From Sutterella sp. AM11-39 (lineage in GTDB: Bacteria; Pseudomonadota; Gammaproteobacteria; Burkholderiales; Burkholderiaceae_F): 64,000 nt of DNA. Both the position numbers and the translations under genes were made by a program. The notes below the pieces were generated by a model. The model was given only the letters and a program-made list of their open reading frames with translations. It did not search any database and was not told the DNA's origin. Positions 8,257 through 17,716 of this stretch are shown piece by piece; position 1 is the first letter of the stretch; each line of letters begins with the position of its first letter. Where the stretch lies: NCBI RefSeq assembly GCF_003472385.1, contig NZ_QRLV01000001.1, forward strand, positions 186,001 through 250,000, read 5' to 3'.

Positions 8257-9366
8257 ATGGCCAAGACAGTGACCCTGGGTTTAATGTCGGGAACCAGTCT
8301 TGACGGCGTAGACGCCGTCGCCGTCGATTTTTCCGGAGTGGGACCGCGTCTGATCGGCCATCACCACATTGAATTTCCCAAACCGCTCAAGGAAAAACTC
8401 CTTGCGCTGTGCCAGCCCGGCGACAACGAAATTGATCGCATGGGCGTTGCCTCCGTGGAACTCGGCAAGTTCTACGTGCATTGCGTAAACGAACTGCTTG
8501 ACGTCGCCGACATCGGTCGCAAGGATGTGGCAGCCGTCGGCATTCACGGGCAGACGATTCGTCACCGCCCCGAACAGGGCTGGACGCTTCAGCTCAACAA
8601 CCCGGCGCTCGTCGCCGAACTCTCGGGCCTTGACGTCATCAGCGACTTCCGCAGCCGCGACATTGCCGCCGGCGGTGAGGGCGCTCCGCTTGTGCCCGCT
8701 TTCCACCGTCAGGTCTTCATGGGCGAAGTCGCCCGCTCGGTCGTCAACATCGGCGGCATTGCCAACGTCACGTTCCTGCCTCCTCGCCGCGGCTACGGCA
8801 AGATCATCGGCTTTGACTGCGGTCCGGGCAACATCCTTCTGGACGCATGGTGCCGCAAGCACATCGCCCGCCCGTACGACACCAATGGCGCCTGGGGCGC
8901 AACGGGCCGCGTGCACGAGGAACTTCTTGCCAAGCTCCTCTCGGATCCGTACTTCGAACGTCAGCCCCCCAAGAGCACCGGCCGTGAACATTTCAATCTC
9001 GACTGGCTTGAATCCCAGCTCACAGAATTCGGCACTCTCGAGCCCGCCGACGTACAGGCAACGCTCGTGATGCTCACTGCCCGCACCATTACGGATGCAA
9101 TCAAAAAATTTGCCGGACGTACTGAAGAAATCTATTTGTGCGGCGGCGGAGCCTTAAACGGCGCGCTTGCGCAGTGCATCCGCGAATGCGCGGGCGAAGC
9201 CATCTACGTGCGCTCGACTTCGGCTCTGGGCGTTGATCCGATGCACGTCGAAGCAATGGCCTTTGCCTGGCTTGCCTGGGCCTTCCTGCAGAAGAAGCCC
9301 GGCAATCTGCCCGAAGTGACCAACGCTTCCGGCGCTCGTTTGCTCGGCGCGCTCTACCCGCACTAA
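8257..9366 (+). CDS. anmK: anhydro-N-acetylmuramic acid kinase
   Basis: The 369-residue product matches the usual length of AnmK. Visible signatures are MSGTSLDGVDAV at the N-terminus (phosphate loop of the ASKHA fold), GIHGQTIRHRP near residues 95-105, and FDCGPGNILLDAW near 188-200. It phosphorylates and opens 1,6-anhydro-MurNAc released by lytic transglycosylases, giving MurNAc-6-phosphate in the cytoplasm. It has a GGAGAT ribosome site and probably shares a transcript with the upstream M23 endopeptidase. A terminator follows. Confidence 0.96.
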   Translation: MAKTVTLGLMSGTSLDGVDAVAVDFSGVGPRLIGHHHIEFPKPLKEKLLALCQPGDNEIDRMGVASVELGKFYVHCVNELLDVADIGRKDVAAVGIHGQTIRHRPEQGWTLQLNNPALVAELSGLDVISDFRSRDIAAGGEGAPLVPAFHRQVFMGEVARSVVNIGGIANVTFLPPRRGYGKIIGFDCGPGNILLDAWCRKHIARPYDTNGAWGATGRVHEELLAKLLSDPYFERQPPKSTGREHFNLDWLESQLTEFGTLEPADVQATLVMLTARTITDAIKKFAGRTEEIYLCGGGALNGALAQCIRECAGEAIYVRSTSALGVDPMHVEAMAFAWLAWAFLQKKPGNLPEVTNASGARLLGALYPH

Positions 9367-9396
9367 TAGCTCAACCGATTCACTCAGCGAACTTCG

Positions 9397-9437
9397 ACGA
9401 CCGGACGGAAACACATTTTTCCTCCGGTCGTTTGTTC
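9397..9437 (+). terminator. terminator after anmK
   Basis: Perfect 9-bp stem ACGACCGGA/TCCGGTCGT (9397-9405 and 9423-9431) is followed by TTGTTCTTT. Confidence 0.8.
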
Positions 9438-9612
9438 TTTGGGACGACGCTCTTTAGACTTCTCGTTAATCCGCATATTTGAGCAGCGCCGCCGCGCTTA
9501 CAATTCCGCTTTTTTGAAACCTCCCGGCCCAACTGACGCAGACTGACTTGTTCGACCAAGGCACAAGCCGGCCTACCGCCTGCGACCGAGAACCGACGCC
9601 TTTGTTTTTGCC

Positions 9613-11349
9613 ATGTCGTTCGTCTCTTCCGCCAAAGCATTTCTGGGCAGTCTGCCCATTCAGCGCTTTCATCCCGTCACGTTGGATGCGCTCCGCCACT
9701 ACGACACACGGATGCTTACTCGCGACATCAGCGCCGGTTTGACGGTCGGCATGGTGGCGCTGCCGCTTGCCATGGCTTTCGGTATCGCCTCAGGCGTGCC
9801 TCCCGAAGCAGGTATCTACACGGCCATCATTGCAGGGTTTCTGATTTCTTTGCTCGGCGGCTGCCGCGTTCAGATCGGCGGCCCCGCCGGCGCCTTCATC
9901 GTCATCATCTACGGCATCATCGCCAACTACGGCCTGGGCAATCTGCTTCTGGCCACCATCGGCTCGGGCGTCATTTTATTTTTAATGGGGCTCTTTAAGC
10001 TCGGCAGCTTCATTCGCTTCATCCCCGTTTCCATCGTCATCGGCTTTACCAACGGTATCGCCGTGCTGATCGGCCTGAGTCAGGTCAAGGACTTTCTGGG
10101 GCTTTCGATCGAGAAGATGCCCGCGGACTTCTTCCATCAGATACAGACGCTGTACGCGCATATCGACACCTTCAACCCATACGCTTTCGGTCTGGCGCTC
10201 GTAAGTTTTCTCATCGTCAAGTTCTGGCCCAAGGGCTACGTCATGGGCGGCGCTCCGTGGAAGCGTTGGATGGCGCATCTGCCGGGCACGGTGATCGTGC
10301 TCGTAGCCTCCACCATCGTGGTCTCCGTCTTCAATCTTCCGGTTGAAACCATCGGTACAAAGTTCGGCGGGATTCCGCAGAAGCTTCCCGATCTGACCCT
10401 TCCCGATTTTTCCTGGGAAGCCTTCAAGCACCTGATCGGTCCGATGATCACGATCGCTCTTCTGGGCGCCATTGAAAGCCTGTTGTGCGCCCGCGTGGCG
10501 GATGCCATGACCGATGACCGTCACGACCCCAATCAGGAATTGATGGGCCAGGGCGTGGCCAACTTCGTCGTACCTTTCTTCGGCGGCATTCCGGCCACCG
10601 GCACCATTGCGCGAACCGTCACCAACATCAAGAGCGGCGCGGCCAGCCCCGTTGCGGGCATCGTGCACGCCCTCACGCTTTTGGTCGTGATTCTGGCCGC
10701 CGCTCCCTTAGCGGGCGACATCCCCCTGGCGGCACTGGCTGCAATCCTGTTCTTTGTTGCGTGGAATATGGGCAACTGGCGTGAATTCTCCCGCCTGCGC
10801 CAGATGACGATGAGCTACAAGGCCACGCTGATCACAACGTTCCTCCTGACGGTGATTTTCGACCTCACGGTCGCCGTTGAAGTCGGTCTGTTGGTCTCCT
10901 GCGTTTTCTTTATCTACCGCATGAACACGCTCACCCGCGTCACGCGTCAAACGCTGCCCTTCGACATGCCCGAAACGGTGGAATGCTGGAAGCTCACCGG
11001 CGCTCTCTTCTTCGGTTCCGTCAGCAAGCTCGAAGACGTTACCGATCCCAAGCGCATCACGTCGCCTGATGCCGCTAAGGTCGTGATCCTCGACTGCACC
11101 GACTTGCTCAACATTGACAACTCGGCTATGGACATCCTGCAAGTCTTCATGCGTGCACTCAAGCGCCGCAACCACGAGCTCATCATCGCGGGCGCTTCCG
11201 GCCACCCGCAGCGCCAACTGCAGCGTACCGGCATTGCGCAAAGCCTCGGAGCCAACTTCGTGCCCAACATCGAGTTTGCTCGGCATCGCGCGCGCGAACT
11301 CCTTGTCGAGATCGAAAACAAGGAAACGAGCGGCAAACCCGTCGTCTGA
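9613..11349 (+). CDS. SulP (SLC26) family anion transporter
   Basis: The 578-residue inner-membrane protein has a transport core of about 12-14 hydrophobic segments (residues 40-440) and a C-terminal STAS domain (about 450-560). The core contains the family signature around AGLTVGMVALPLAMAFG and GPAGAFIVIIYGI. The STAS core includes ILDCTDLLNIDNSA. SulP proteins move sulfate, bicarbonate, dicarboxylates or other anions, and the sequence does not fix the substrate. There is no carbonic anhydrase or sulfate gene next to it. The ATG lacks a clear ribosome site. It converges with qseC through a shared terminator. Confidence 0.92.
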   Translation: MSFVSSAKAFLGSLPIQRFHPVTLDALRHYDTRMLTRDISAGLTVGMVALPLAMAFGIASGVPPEAGIYTAIIAGFLISLLGGCRVQIGGPAGAFIVIIYGIIANYGLGNLLLATIGSGVILFLMGLFKLGSFIRFIPVSIVIGFTNGIAVLIGLSQVKDFLGLSIEKMPADFFHQIQTLYAHIDTFNPYAFGLALVSFLIVKFWPKGYVMGGAPWKRWMAHLPGTVIVLVASTIVVSVFNLPVETIGTKFGGIPQKLPDLTLPDFSWEAFKHLIGPMITIALLGAIESLLCARVADAMTDDRHDPNQELMGQGVANFVVPFFGGIPATGTIARTVTNIKSGAASPVAGIVHALTLLVVILAAAPLAGDIPLAALAAILFFVAWNMGNWREFSRLRQMTMSYKATLITTFLLTVIFDLTVAVEVGLLVSCVFFIYRMNTLTRVTRQTLPFDMPETVECWKLTGALFFGSVSKLEDVTDPKRITSPDAAKVVILDCTDLLNIDNSAMDILQVFMRALKRRNHELIIAGASGHPQRQLQRTGIAQSLGANFVPNIEFARHRARELLVEIENKETSGKPVV

Positions 11350-11370
11350 CCGTTTTGTCGTTCCGTCTCC

Positions 11371-11401
11371 AAAAAGGCCTTGAAGCTTTCAGGGCCTTTT
11401 T
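11371..11401. terminator. bidirectional terminator between sulP and qseC
   Basis: Stem AAAAAGGCC/GGCCTTTTT (11371-11379 and 11393-11401) is T-tailed in both directions. It lies between two convergent genes, directly next to the qseC stop codon. Confidence 0.85.
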
Positions 11402-11402
11402 G

Positions 11403-12869
11403 TTATGCCTTCGGCATATCCACCGTCACGCTCAACCCCTTTTGTGCCTGAGAATCGGTCCAGTCAAGCGCAATGGTACAGCCATAGCGATCCGCAATTG
11501 TCTTGCAAATGGCCAGCCCCAGACCGGTGCCCGTCTGCTGCGTCCCCAAAACGCGGTAAAACGGGTCAAAGACACGGCCTCGCTCGGCCTCAGAAATCCC
11601 AGGGCCGTTGTCGGCCACACACAAACTGAGGCGATCACCCGTCTGACGAAAAGCAATCGTCACACTGCCGCCCTGCGGAACATAGTGCACGGCGTTGTGC
11701 ACGAGATTTCGCACGAGACAGAAAAGCGAAGCTTCGGGCATCGCCGCACAGGCGCTTTGTGCTTCGTTGGTGTCGAACCCTGCCACCTCAACGGCAATCT
11801 CCTTGCTTTCGGCCTCCCAATAAATATCTTCAACGACCGAAGTCACCACCTTGAGACACTGCGCCGTTTGCGGGCCGTCGACGGCTTTTTCTTGTCCGGC
11901 CTGCACGCGCTTGAGCGTCAGCAGCTGACTGATGAGGTTAGAGAGACGCGCGATACCCGCTCGGATATCCGCTACTGTTTGCTGCGCCTGTTCGGACATC
12001 GGCATGTTGCTCAAACGATCGACCTGCAGACTCAAAGCCGTCACTGGACTGCGCAGTTCATGGGCCGCATCGGCAACAAACCGTGTCTCGCGCCCTCGAA
12101 GTTCCTCCACGCGAGCGAACATATCGTTGACGGCTGTCATGATGCGCTCGAGTTCTTCGGGCACGCCTTCGTAGGAAAGCGAGCTCAAGTCATCGGCCTT
12201 GCGCTCCTGAATTTCTTTAACGAGCCGCTGCACCGGCTTTAACCCGTGCCAAAGCACCAAAATCAAAACCAGCAGCATCACGGGCGTGAGTATCAAAATA
12301 GGCGCGGCTGCGGTAAGAGCTCTCACCAGAATCTCTTCGTTACGCTCGCTTAACCTCTGAGCGGCGGCCACATGGGTGCCATCGGAAAGAGTTCTCAAAT
12401 AAAAACGATACTTGTCACCGGCAAATTCCGCCGTATGTGCGCCATTTGAATAGGATTGCCGAAAGGTAACGGTCAGAGCTCGACCTTTTTTGTGCAGCAT
12501 GCGCACCAAAACCGTTTCACCGGCCTGCACCACGGCGTCCTTGCTGTCGTCGTCAAGTTGAAAATGATCCTCAAAAACATCGTCATCCATGGTGAGCGCA
12601 CCGTACTGCGGCAACGTCTCACCTTTGTCCGAGCCGGGGCCGTAAAAACCCCCGAGAGTGAGTTCCTGAATTTTGTTGCGCTGACGCTGTTGCACGATGT
12701 CGCGCGAAAGCATCCCCACCACTTCCTTGAGGATGTCATCCTGACGGTCTTTGGCCTCTTCGTAACCAATGGCAAAACTCGCGGCCGCCGTGATGAGCGA
12801 AAACACGGCAAGCGTGCCCGCGCACCAAAGCGTCACTCGCTTTAGAAGCGAATGTTTTCTGAAAATCAT
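11403..12869 (-). CDS. qseC: QseC-like sensor histidine kinase
   Basis: The 488-residue kinase has two membrane helices (about 11-33 and 186-208) around a periplasmic domain. HAMP/linker and HisKA domains follow, with phospho-His270 in AAHELRSP, and then a HATPase domain with DNGPGI and GTGLGLAIC. The periplasmic part contains an acidic patch (about 94-111, rich in Asp/Glu) like those that bind cations in PhoQ and related sensors. It lies 3 bases after qseB and downstream of two ygiW genes, the arrangement of the E. coli ygiW-qseBC region. A PmrB-like role is the alternative. The stimulus is not known from sequence. Confidence 0.85.
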   Translation of the reverse strand: MIFRKHSLLKRVTLWCAGTLAVFSLITAAASFAIGYEEAKDRQDDILKEVVGMLSRDIVQQRQRNKIQELTLGGFYGPGSDKGETLPQYGALTMDDDVFEDHFQLDDDSKDAVVQAGETVLVRMLHKKGRALTVTFRQSYSNGAHTAEFAGDKYRFYLRTLSDGTHVAAAQRLSERNEEILVRALTAAAPILILTPVMLLVLILVLWHGLKPVQRLVKEIQERKADDLSSLSYEGVPEELERIMTAVNDMFARVEELRGRETRFVADAAHELRSPVTALSLQVDRLSNMPMSEQAQQTVADIRAGIARLSNLISQLLTLKRVQAGQEKAVDGPQTAQCLKVVTSVVEDIYWEAESKEIAVEVAGFDTNEAQSACAAMPEASLFCLVRNLVHNAVHYVPQGGSVTIAFRQTGDRLSLCVADNGPGISEAERGRVFDPFYRVLGTQQTGTGLGLAICKTIADRYGCTIALDWTDSQAQKGLSVTVDMPKA

Positions 12870-12872
12870 AAG

Positions 12873-13571
12873 TTATCGTCCTGCCGCGCGTCCCTTGTGC
12901 ACCATCCATCCCAGACCACGGACGTTTCCGATAGCATTTGCACCGAGCTTTTTGCGCAAGCCGTGGATGATGAATTCCAGAGCATTGCTCTCGGGCATGT
13001 CGCCGTCTCCGTAGAGACGCTCTTCGAGCGTGGTGCGTGACAAAATGGCGCCCGGTCGGGTCATGAGCGCCTCCATCAGATCAAATTCGCGCTTACTGAG
13101 CGCCACTTCCTTGTCACCCTCGGGCGCATGCAAGCGCACGGTCTTCGTTTCGCAATTGAGCGTCATCGTGCCGTTGGTGAGCACCCTGCTTGCGGCCTGC
13201 GCACCCTGGCGTCGCCGTTCGATGGCGCGCAACCTTGCCAGCACTTCAGACATATGAAAAGGCTTGACCACGTAGTCATCAGCCCCCGCGTCCAGACCGG
13301 CTAAACGGTCGTCCAGTCCGTCCCGGGCCGTCAGAATCACCACCGGAGTTTCGGAATCCTTGGCGCGCAGCTCACGCAACACGCTCATGCCGTCCTTGCC
13401 GGGCAAGCCCAGGTCCAGCAGCACGGCATCGTACTTGTTTTCCGAGAGAAACCCTGTGGCTTCCCAACCGCTGCGGGCCCAGTCAGCCGCTTTGCCAGCA
13501 TCGGCCAGAGCATTGACGACCGCCTCTCCGATCATCGGGTCGTCTTCGACAAGAAGAATCTTTTCGGTCAT
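12873..13571 (-). CDS. qseB: OmpR-family response regulator, QseB-like
   Basis: The 232-residue regulator has a receiver domain (1-115) with acidic pocket Asp10-Asp11, phosphoacceptor Asp53 in LLDLGLPGKDG and the conserved Lys in VKPF. It also has a C-terminal winged-helix DNA-binding domain (about 130-225). It resembles QseB/PmrA/TctD regulators. It is translationally adjacent to qseC. Upstream lies a terminator separating it from the ygiW pair, so qseBC may be transcribed by read-through or from its own promoter in 13572-13607. Confidence 0.9.
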   Translation of the reverse strand: MTEKILLVEDDPMIGEAVVNALADAGKAADWARSGWEATGFLSENKYDAVLLDLGLPGKDGMSVLRELRAKDSETPVVILTARDGLDDRLAGLDAGADDYVVKPFHMSEVLARLRAIERRRQGAQAASRVLTNGTMTLNCETKTVRLHAPEGDKEVALSKREFDLMEALMTRPGAILSRTTLEERLYGDGDMPESNALEFIIHGLRKKLGANAIGNVRGLGWMVHKGRAAGR

Positions 13572-13607
13572 AACTTTTCGGCGCGCAAATCGACTCTGCA
13601 GCCGATG

Positions 13608-13659
13608 AAAAAAACGCCGCTCCTTTCCTGCCGTAGTCTACGGCAAGTCGGCCAGCGGC
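13608..13659 (-). terminator. terminator between ygiW and qseB
   Basis: On the minus strand an outer GCCGCT/AGCGGC stem (13654-13659 and 13616-13621) encloses an inner TGCCGTA/TACGGCA hairpin (within 13629-13645). A run of seven T residues (complement of 13608-13614) follows. It would end transcripts of the two ygiW genes before qseB, or let only a fraction through. Confidence 0.75.
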
Positions 13660-13684
13660 TTAACAAAGTGCTGCGTTGCTTTCG

Positions 13685-14056
13685 TTACGGAGCTGCCGGC
13701 AGAACCGTCAGACGATAGACGTCAATCGTTTCTTTTTCGGCGTATTCAAGCTCCAGTTCTCCTTCGATGCGGATCTTGGTCTTGGGATCAACTCGCTGAC
13801 CTTGAAAGACCTTGTCGGGAATCTCCGCAATGATGCGGCCCGTCTCATCGGCAAACACATACTTCTTGCGCTTGACCTGCTCAACGATGAAGCCTTCGAG
13901 CGACGCCTCCTGATCTTGCTTGCCGTTTTTAAGCAATTCAGCGACAGTTGTCACCGCAACGGCGGGTTTGTCACTGACAAATTGCGCTTGGATGGGAGCG
14001 GCGGCAAGAATGCCGAGGGCTGCCGCCGCAAGCGTCATGGATTTCAGATTCGACAT
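13685..14056 (-). CDS. ygiW: YgiW/BOF family periplasmic OB-fold protein, copy 2
   Basis: The 123-residue protein has a cleavable signal peptide (MSNLKSMTLAAAALGILAAAP...IQAQ) and a BOF domain. Landmarks are VAELLKNGKQDQEASLEGFIVEQ, DETGRIIAEIPD and a C-terminal IRIEGELE strand. These small periplasmic proteins are associated with stress tolerance and cationic peptide or peroxide resistance in enterobacteria. The gene lies 36 bases after a paralogue with which it shares much of the mature sequence. A GGAG site precedes the ATG. The molecular function of the family is poorly understood. Confidence 0.85.
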   Translation of the reverse strand: MSNLKSMTLAAAALGILAAAPIQAQFVSDKPAVAVTTVAELLKNGKQDQEASLEGFIVEQVKRKKYVFADETGRIIAEIPDKVFQGQRVDPKTKIRIEGELELEYAEKETIDVYRLTVLPAAP

Positions 14057-14092
14057 TCTCCAGTTCTCCGTGATGCGTCTGCGGTTAGCGAA

Positions 14093-14449
14093 TTAGCGCA
14101 GGATGGTGAGGTTGTAGACGTCAACCTTGTCCTTTTCCATGAAGTCGCGTTCGAGTTCGCCGTCAATGCGCACCTTGGTCTTCGGATCAACGCGCTGGCC
14201 CTTGAAGACTTCGTCGTCGATTTCAACGAGCATTTCGCCGGTGCTGTCGCGGAACATGTACTTTTCGTGCTTGACCTGCTGCACGATGTAGCCTTCGAGC
14301 GTAGCGAGCTGATCGTCCTTGCCGCTGTCGAGCAGGTTCTTGACGGTGGTCACGTTGCTCGGGCCGCCCACAAACTGAGCCTGGGCAGGAGCAAAGGCGA
14401 TAACGGAGGCAAGAGCGGTGGCAGCGGCAATGGTCTTGAGATTGAGCAT
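14093..14449 (-). CDS. ygiW: YgiW/BOF family periplasmic OB-fold protein, copy 1
   Basis: The 118-residue product starts at MLNLKTIAAA, chosen because AAGGAG lies 6-8 bases upstream and because this start gives a clean signal peptide (cleavage after APAQA). The mature BOF domain has LLDSGKDDQLATLEGYIVQQ, DSTGEMLVEIDD and VRIDGELERDF, matching the next gene at most positions. Tandem duplication is evident. It is the first gene of the ygiW-ygiW-(terminator)-qseB-qseC array. By analogy with E. coli the pair may be targets of the QseBC system. Confidence 0.87.
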   Translation of the reverse strand: MLNLKTIAAATALASVIAFAPAQAQFVGGPSNVTTVKNLLDSGKDDQLATLEGYIVQQVKHEKYMFRDSTGEMLVEIDDEVFKGQRVDPKTKVRIDGELERDFMEKDKVDVYNLTILR

Positions 14450-14815
14450 GGTGTTACTCCTTGTAGAAAAACCGTTTTCAAATGCTTTCTGTCTGTCGGG
14501 GAACTTCTTCTCCCCTCTTGGTAACACGCAGTTTAGGAAGTCCGGATTAGCCACCCCATAGCTGGCCCCAACCGACTATTTCCCGCCTCTCGGTTCATCG
14601 TTTTTCCCGTCGGGCGGCGCAAAGAAGGCGAACTTAGAAAACTTAGCGGACGCAAAGTTTTCTCAGTCGGCACGCGCTTAATTGCAACCATTTGTATCGC
14701 GCGAGCGGTCATCTTTTTCGGCTACACTTTGAACCACTTGGATTCCCGCCGCTGGCCGCCTCGATTTGCCCCAAATCGTCCCGACTGTCGGCGCCGCAAC
14801 CTTACTTTTCGAATC
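14450..14815. other. intergenic region between divergent ygiW and dsbC
   Basis: This stretch of about 365 bases should hold divergent promoters. A small hairpin GGGGA/TCCCC (about 14499-14516) is visible. Apparent open frames here are upstream extensions of the flanking genes without ribosome sites. I see no RNA gene. Confidence 0.4.
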
Positions 14816-15541
14816 ATGCAAATCAAAACCCTCGTCTGTTCCCTCACCTGCCTTGCCGCTCTGGCCTCCGCTACCGCGAGCGCCGCGACCGACCCTCAGA
14901 TTGAAAAAATCAGCAAAGCGGTTCAGGCCGCCACGGGCAAAGCACCCGACTCCGTAATGAAGTCCCCCGTCAATGGTCTCTGGGAAGTGGTCATTGACAA
15001 GCGCATCTTCTATTCCGATGCCGATGCGCGCCACCTGATCATCGGCCGAATCTTCGACTCGGCCACGGAACGCGACCTCACCGCCGAACGGATTGAAGAG
15101 CTCAACCGCATCAAATGGGCGGAACTGCCGCTTAAGGACGCCATCAAGGTCGTCTACGGCAAGGGCGAGCGCAAGCTCATCGTCTTTACCGACGCCAACT
15201 GCCCCTATTGCCGTCTGCTTGAGCAGAACCTGCGCAAGGCCGGCAACCTCACCGTCTACAACTTCATGTATCCGGTGCTGCGTTCGCGTGAAGAAGCTCG
15301 TCGCATCGTTTGCGCAAGCGACCCCGTCAAGACCTTCCTCGACTCAATGGCAAGCGGCCAGGTGCCCGAGGTTGGCCAATGCAGCAACAGCGCCGTGCTT
15401 GACCGCAATCTCGAACTCGGTCAAAAGCTCGGCATCAACTCCATTCCGGCCGTGATTTTCCCCGACGGATCCCGTTACACGGGCCTGATGTCAGTCGAAG
15501 CGATCGAAGAAAATCTCGCCAACAGCGCGGCTAAAAAATAA
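14816..15541 (+). CDS. dsbC: DsbC-type periplasmic disulfide isomerase
   Basis: The 241-residue protein starts at MQIKTLVCSL, which gives a signal peptide ending ASA; a longer frame upstream lacks a leader. An N-terminal dimerisation domain (about 25-85) precedes a thioredoxin domain with the active site Cys129-Pro-Tyr-Cys132 in FTDANCPYC. The cis-Pro loop reads SIPAVIFPDG, with Ile before Pro where DsbC usually has Thr. It shuffles wrong disulfides in the periplasm and is kept reduced by DsbD, a homologue of which is encoded at 19585-21861. Confidence 0.92.
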   Translation: MQIKTLVCSLTCLAALASATASAATDPQIEKISKAVQAATGKAPDSVMKSPVNGLWEVVIDKRIFYSDADARHLIIGRIFDSATERDLTAERIEELNRIKWAELPLKDAIKVVYGKGERKLIVFTDANCPYCRLLEQNLRKAGNLTVYNFMYPVLRSREEARRIVCASDPVKTFLDSMASGQVPEVGQCSNSAVLDRNLELGQKLGINSIPAVIFPDGSRYTGLMSVEAIEENLANSAAKK

Positions 15542-15590
15542 GCCGCCAGCCGATTTGCCCGCCAACCGTACTTTTGGAGACGAACACACC

Positions 15591-17696
15591 ATGTCGCACA
15601 GTCTTGACCACATCATGAAACCCTCCAGCATTGCTGTGATCGGCGCTTCCACCAAGCCCCACACCATCGGCTCGGATCTGATGAAGCGCTTAATCGAGTT
15701 CGGTTTTAAGGGCCGCATCTACCCGGTCAATCCCAAGGGCGGCATGATCGAGGGGCTTCAGGCCTATCCGAGCGTGCTCGACATCGAAGGCCCCGTAGAC
15801 ATGGCCGTGATCGTCGTTAACTCCAAGTTTGTGCTTTCCACGATTGATCAGTGCCACGAAAAGGGCGTCAAGGGCCTCGTCGTGATCTCGGCGGGCTTTA
15901 AGGAGTCCGGCAAAGAAGGCGCCGAAATGGAAGCTCAGCTCTACGAACGCGTCAAGAAATACGGCATGCGCTGCGTGGGGCCCAACTGCCTGGGCGTGGT
16001 CAACACGCATCCGGACGTGCGCATGGACGCCTGCTTTGCCGAATCGCTTCCGGTGCGCGGTGACATCGGCTTCGTCTCGCAATCGGGCGCGTTGGGCGGC
16101 GGCATTCTCAACATTTTGCAAGACCTCGGCATCGGCTTTGCGCAGTTCGTCTCCATCGGCAACCAGGCCGACGTCAATGCCGAAGACGCCATCGAATACT
16201 GGGAGGATCAGGACGACGTCCGTCAGATTCTTCTCTACATGGAGTCCATCAAGGATCCGGCAAACTTCCGCAAGCTTGCCTCGCGCGTGACCAAGGTCAA
16301 GCCCGTGCTCGCGCTCAAGGCCGGCCGTTCTGCTGCGGGCGCCTCGGCTGCGAGCTCTCACACCGGCTCGCTTGCCGGTTCCGACCGTGCCGCTGAAGCC
16401 TTGCTGCGTCAGTCCGGCGTCATCCGCGAGTACAGCTTGAAGCAGCTCTTTGCCACAGCAAAGGTCTTTGCCAACTGCCCGATTCCCAAGGGCGACCGCG
16501 TGTGCATCATCACCAACTCGGGCGGCCCCGGCATCATGGCTACCGACAGCGTCATTGACTACGGAATGCAGATGGCCCAGCTTTCCGAGACGACGAAGGA
16601 AACGCTGCGCAGCTTCCTGCCCGCCGCTGCTTCCGTGAAAAATCCGGTCGACATGATCGCTTCGGCGCCGCTTGAACACTATCGCCGCACGCTCGAAACG
16701 GTGCTTGCCGATGAAGGCGTCGACATGGTGATTTCTATCTACCTCCCCTTCCTCGGACTCAAGGACACGGACGTGGCTAAGGCGCTCATGGAGATCAAGG
16801 CGCAGCACCCTGAAAAGCCCATCGTCGGTGTGTTCATGACCAAAAACGAGTTCTTTAGCGAAATCTCCAAGGGTGAAGTGACGATTCCGTTCTTCATGTA
16901 CGCTGAAGAAGCGGTCGACGGTCTGGCACGACTCAATATGCAGCGTAAGTGGATGGAGCGCCCGGTCGGTACGACGCCCGTCTTTGACGTCAATAAGTCA
17001 GCCGTGAGCGACATCTTTGCCGCCGTGAAGTCCGAAGGGCGCCTGGAGCTCACCACGCGCGAAAGTCTCGACGTACTCGAGGCCTACGGCGTGCGGGTCT
17101 GCCGGGCACGCTTTGCCGTCGGTGAAGACGAAGCCGTAGCTGCCGCTCAGGAAGTGGGCTACCCCGTCGTGATGAAGATGACCTCCAAGAGCACGTCGCA
17201 CAAGACCGACGTGGGAGGCGTGCGCGTGAACATCGGCTCGGACGAGGAACTGCGCGCGCAGTACCGCGATCTCGTAGCCAAACTCAAGGAGCGCGGCATT
17301 CTTGATGGACTTGAAGGCGTCATCATTCAGGAAATGGTCAAGAGCAACCGTGAGCTTGTCTGCGGCATCGCCGCCGATCCTCAGTACGGCCCGATGATCA
17401 TGTTCGGCACGGGCGGCGTGTTTGTGGAAGTAATGAAAGACGTTGGTTTTGCTCTGGCCCCGCTCACCGATGCCGACGCGCACGATCTGGTGCGTTCCGT
17501 CAAAGCCTTCAAGCTTCTCGAAGGCGCCCGCGGCACCAAGCCTGCCGACATCGCACGCGTGGAAGAAACGCTGCTGCGTCTGTCGCAATTGGTGACCGAC
17601 TTCCCGATTGTGCAGGAACTCGACATCAATCCGCTGATGATTTCCAACACCACGGGCGAAGCCATCGCCGTTGACGGCCGCATCAAGCTTGCCTAA
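15591..17696 (+). CDS. acetate/acyl-CoA ligase (ADP-forming), fused alpha-beta
   Basis: The 701-residue protein (start MSHSLDHIMK, behind TTTGGAGAC) has a CoA-binding Rossmann domain (about 8-135), succinyl-CoA-synthetase-like domains (about 150-460) and a C-terminal ATP-grasp domain (about 480-700). The phospho-His loop SSHTGSLAG is near residue 255. There is no GNAT domain, so it is an NDP-forming acyl-CoA synthetase rather than a Pat-type acetyltransferase. Such enzymes interconvert acyl-CoA, ADP and phosphate with acid, ATP and CoA, useful for substrate-level phosphorylation in an anaerobe. The acyl group is not determined. It lies 49 bases after dsbC. Confidence 0.9.
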   Translation: MSHSLDHIMKPSSIAVIGASTKPHTIGSDLMKRLIEFGFKGRIYPVNPKGGMIEGLQAYPSVLDIEGPVDMAVIVVNSKFVLSTIDQCHEKGVKGLVVISAGFKESGKEGAEMEAQLYERVKKYGMRCVGPNCLGVVNTHPDVRMDACFAESLPVRGDIGFVSQSGALGGGILNILQDLGIGFAQFVSIGNQADVNAEDAIEYWEDQDDVRQILLYMESIKDPANFRKLASRVTKVKPVLALKAGRSAAGASAASSHTGSLAGSDRAAEALLRQSGVIREYSLKQLFATAKVFANCPIPKGDRVCIITNSGGPGIMATDSVIDYGMQMAQLSETTKETLRSFLPAAASVKNPVDMIASAPLEHYRRTLETVLADEGVDMVISIYLPFLGLKDTDVAKALMEIKAQHPEKPIVGVFMTKNEFFSEISKGEVTIPFFMYAEEAVDGLARLNMQRKWMERPVGTTPVFDVNKSAVSDIFAAVKSEGRLELTTRESLDVLEAYGVRVCRARFAVGEDEAVAAAQEVGYPVVMKMTSKSTSHKTDVGGVRVNIGSDEELRAQYRDLVAKLKERGILDGLEGVIIQEMVKSNRELVCGIAADPQYGPMIMFGTGGVFVEVMKDVGFALAPLTDADAHDLVRSVKAFKLLEGARGTKPADIARVEETLLRLSQLVTDFPIVQELDINPLMISNTTGEAIAVDGRIKLA

Positions 17697-17716
17697 GGCA
17701 GACGAGGCATCTTGAC

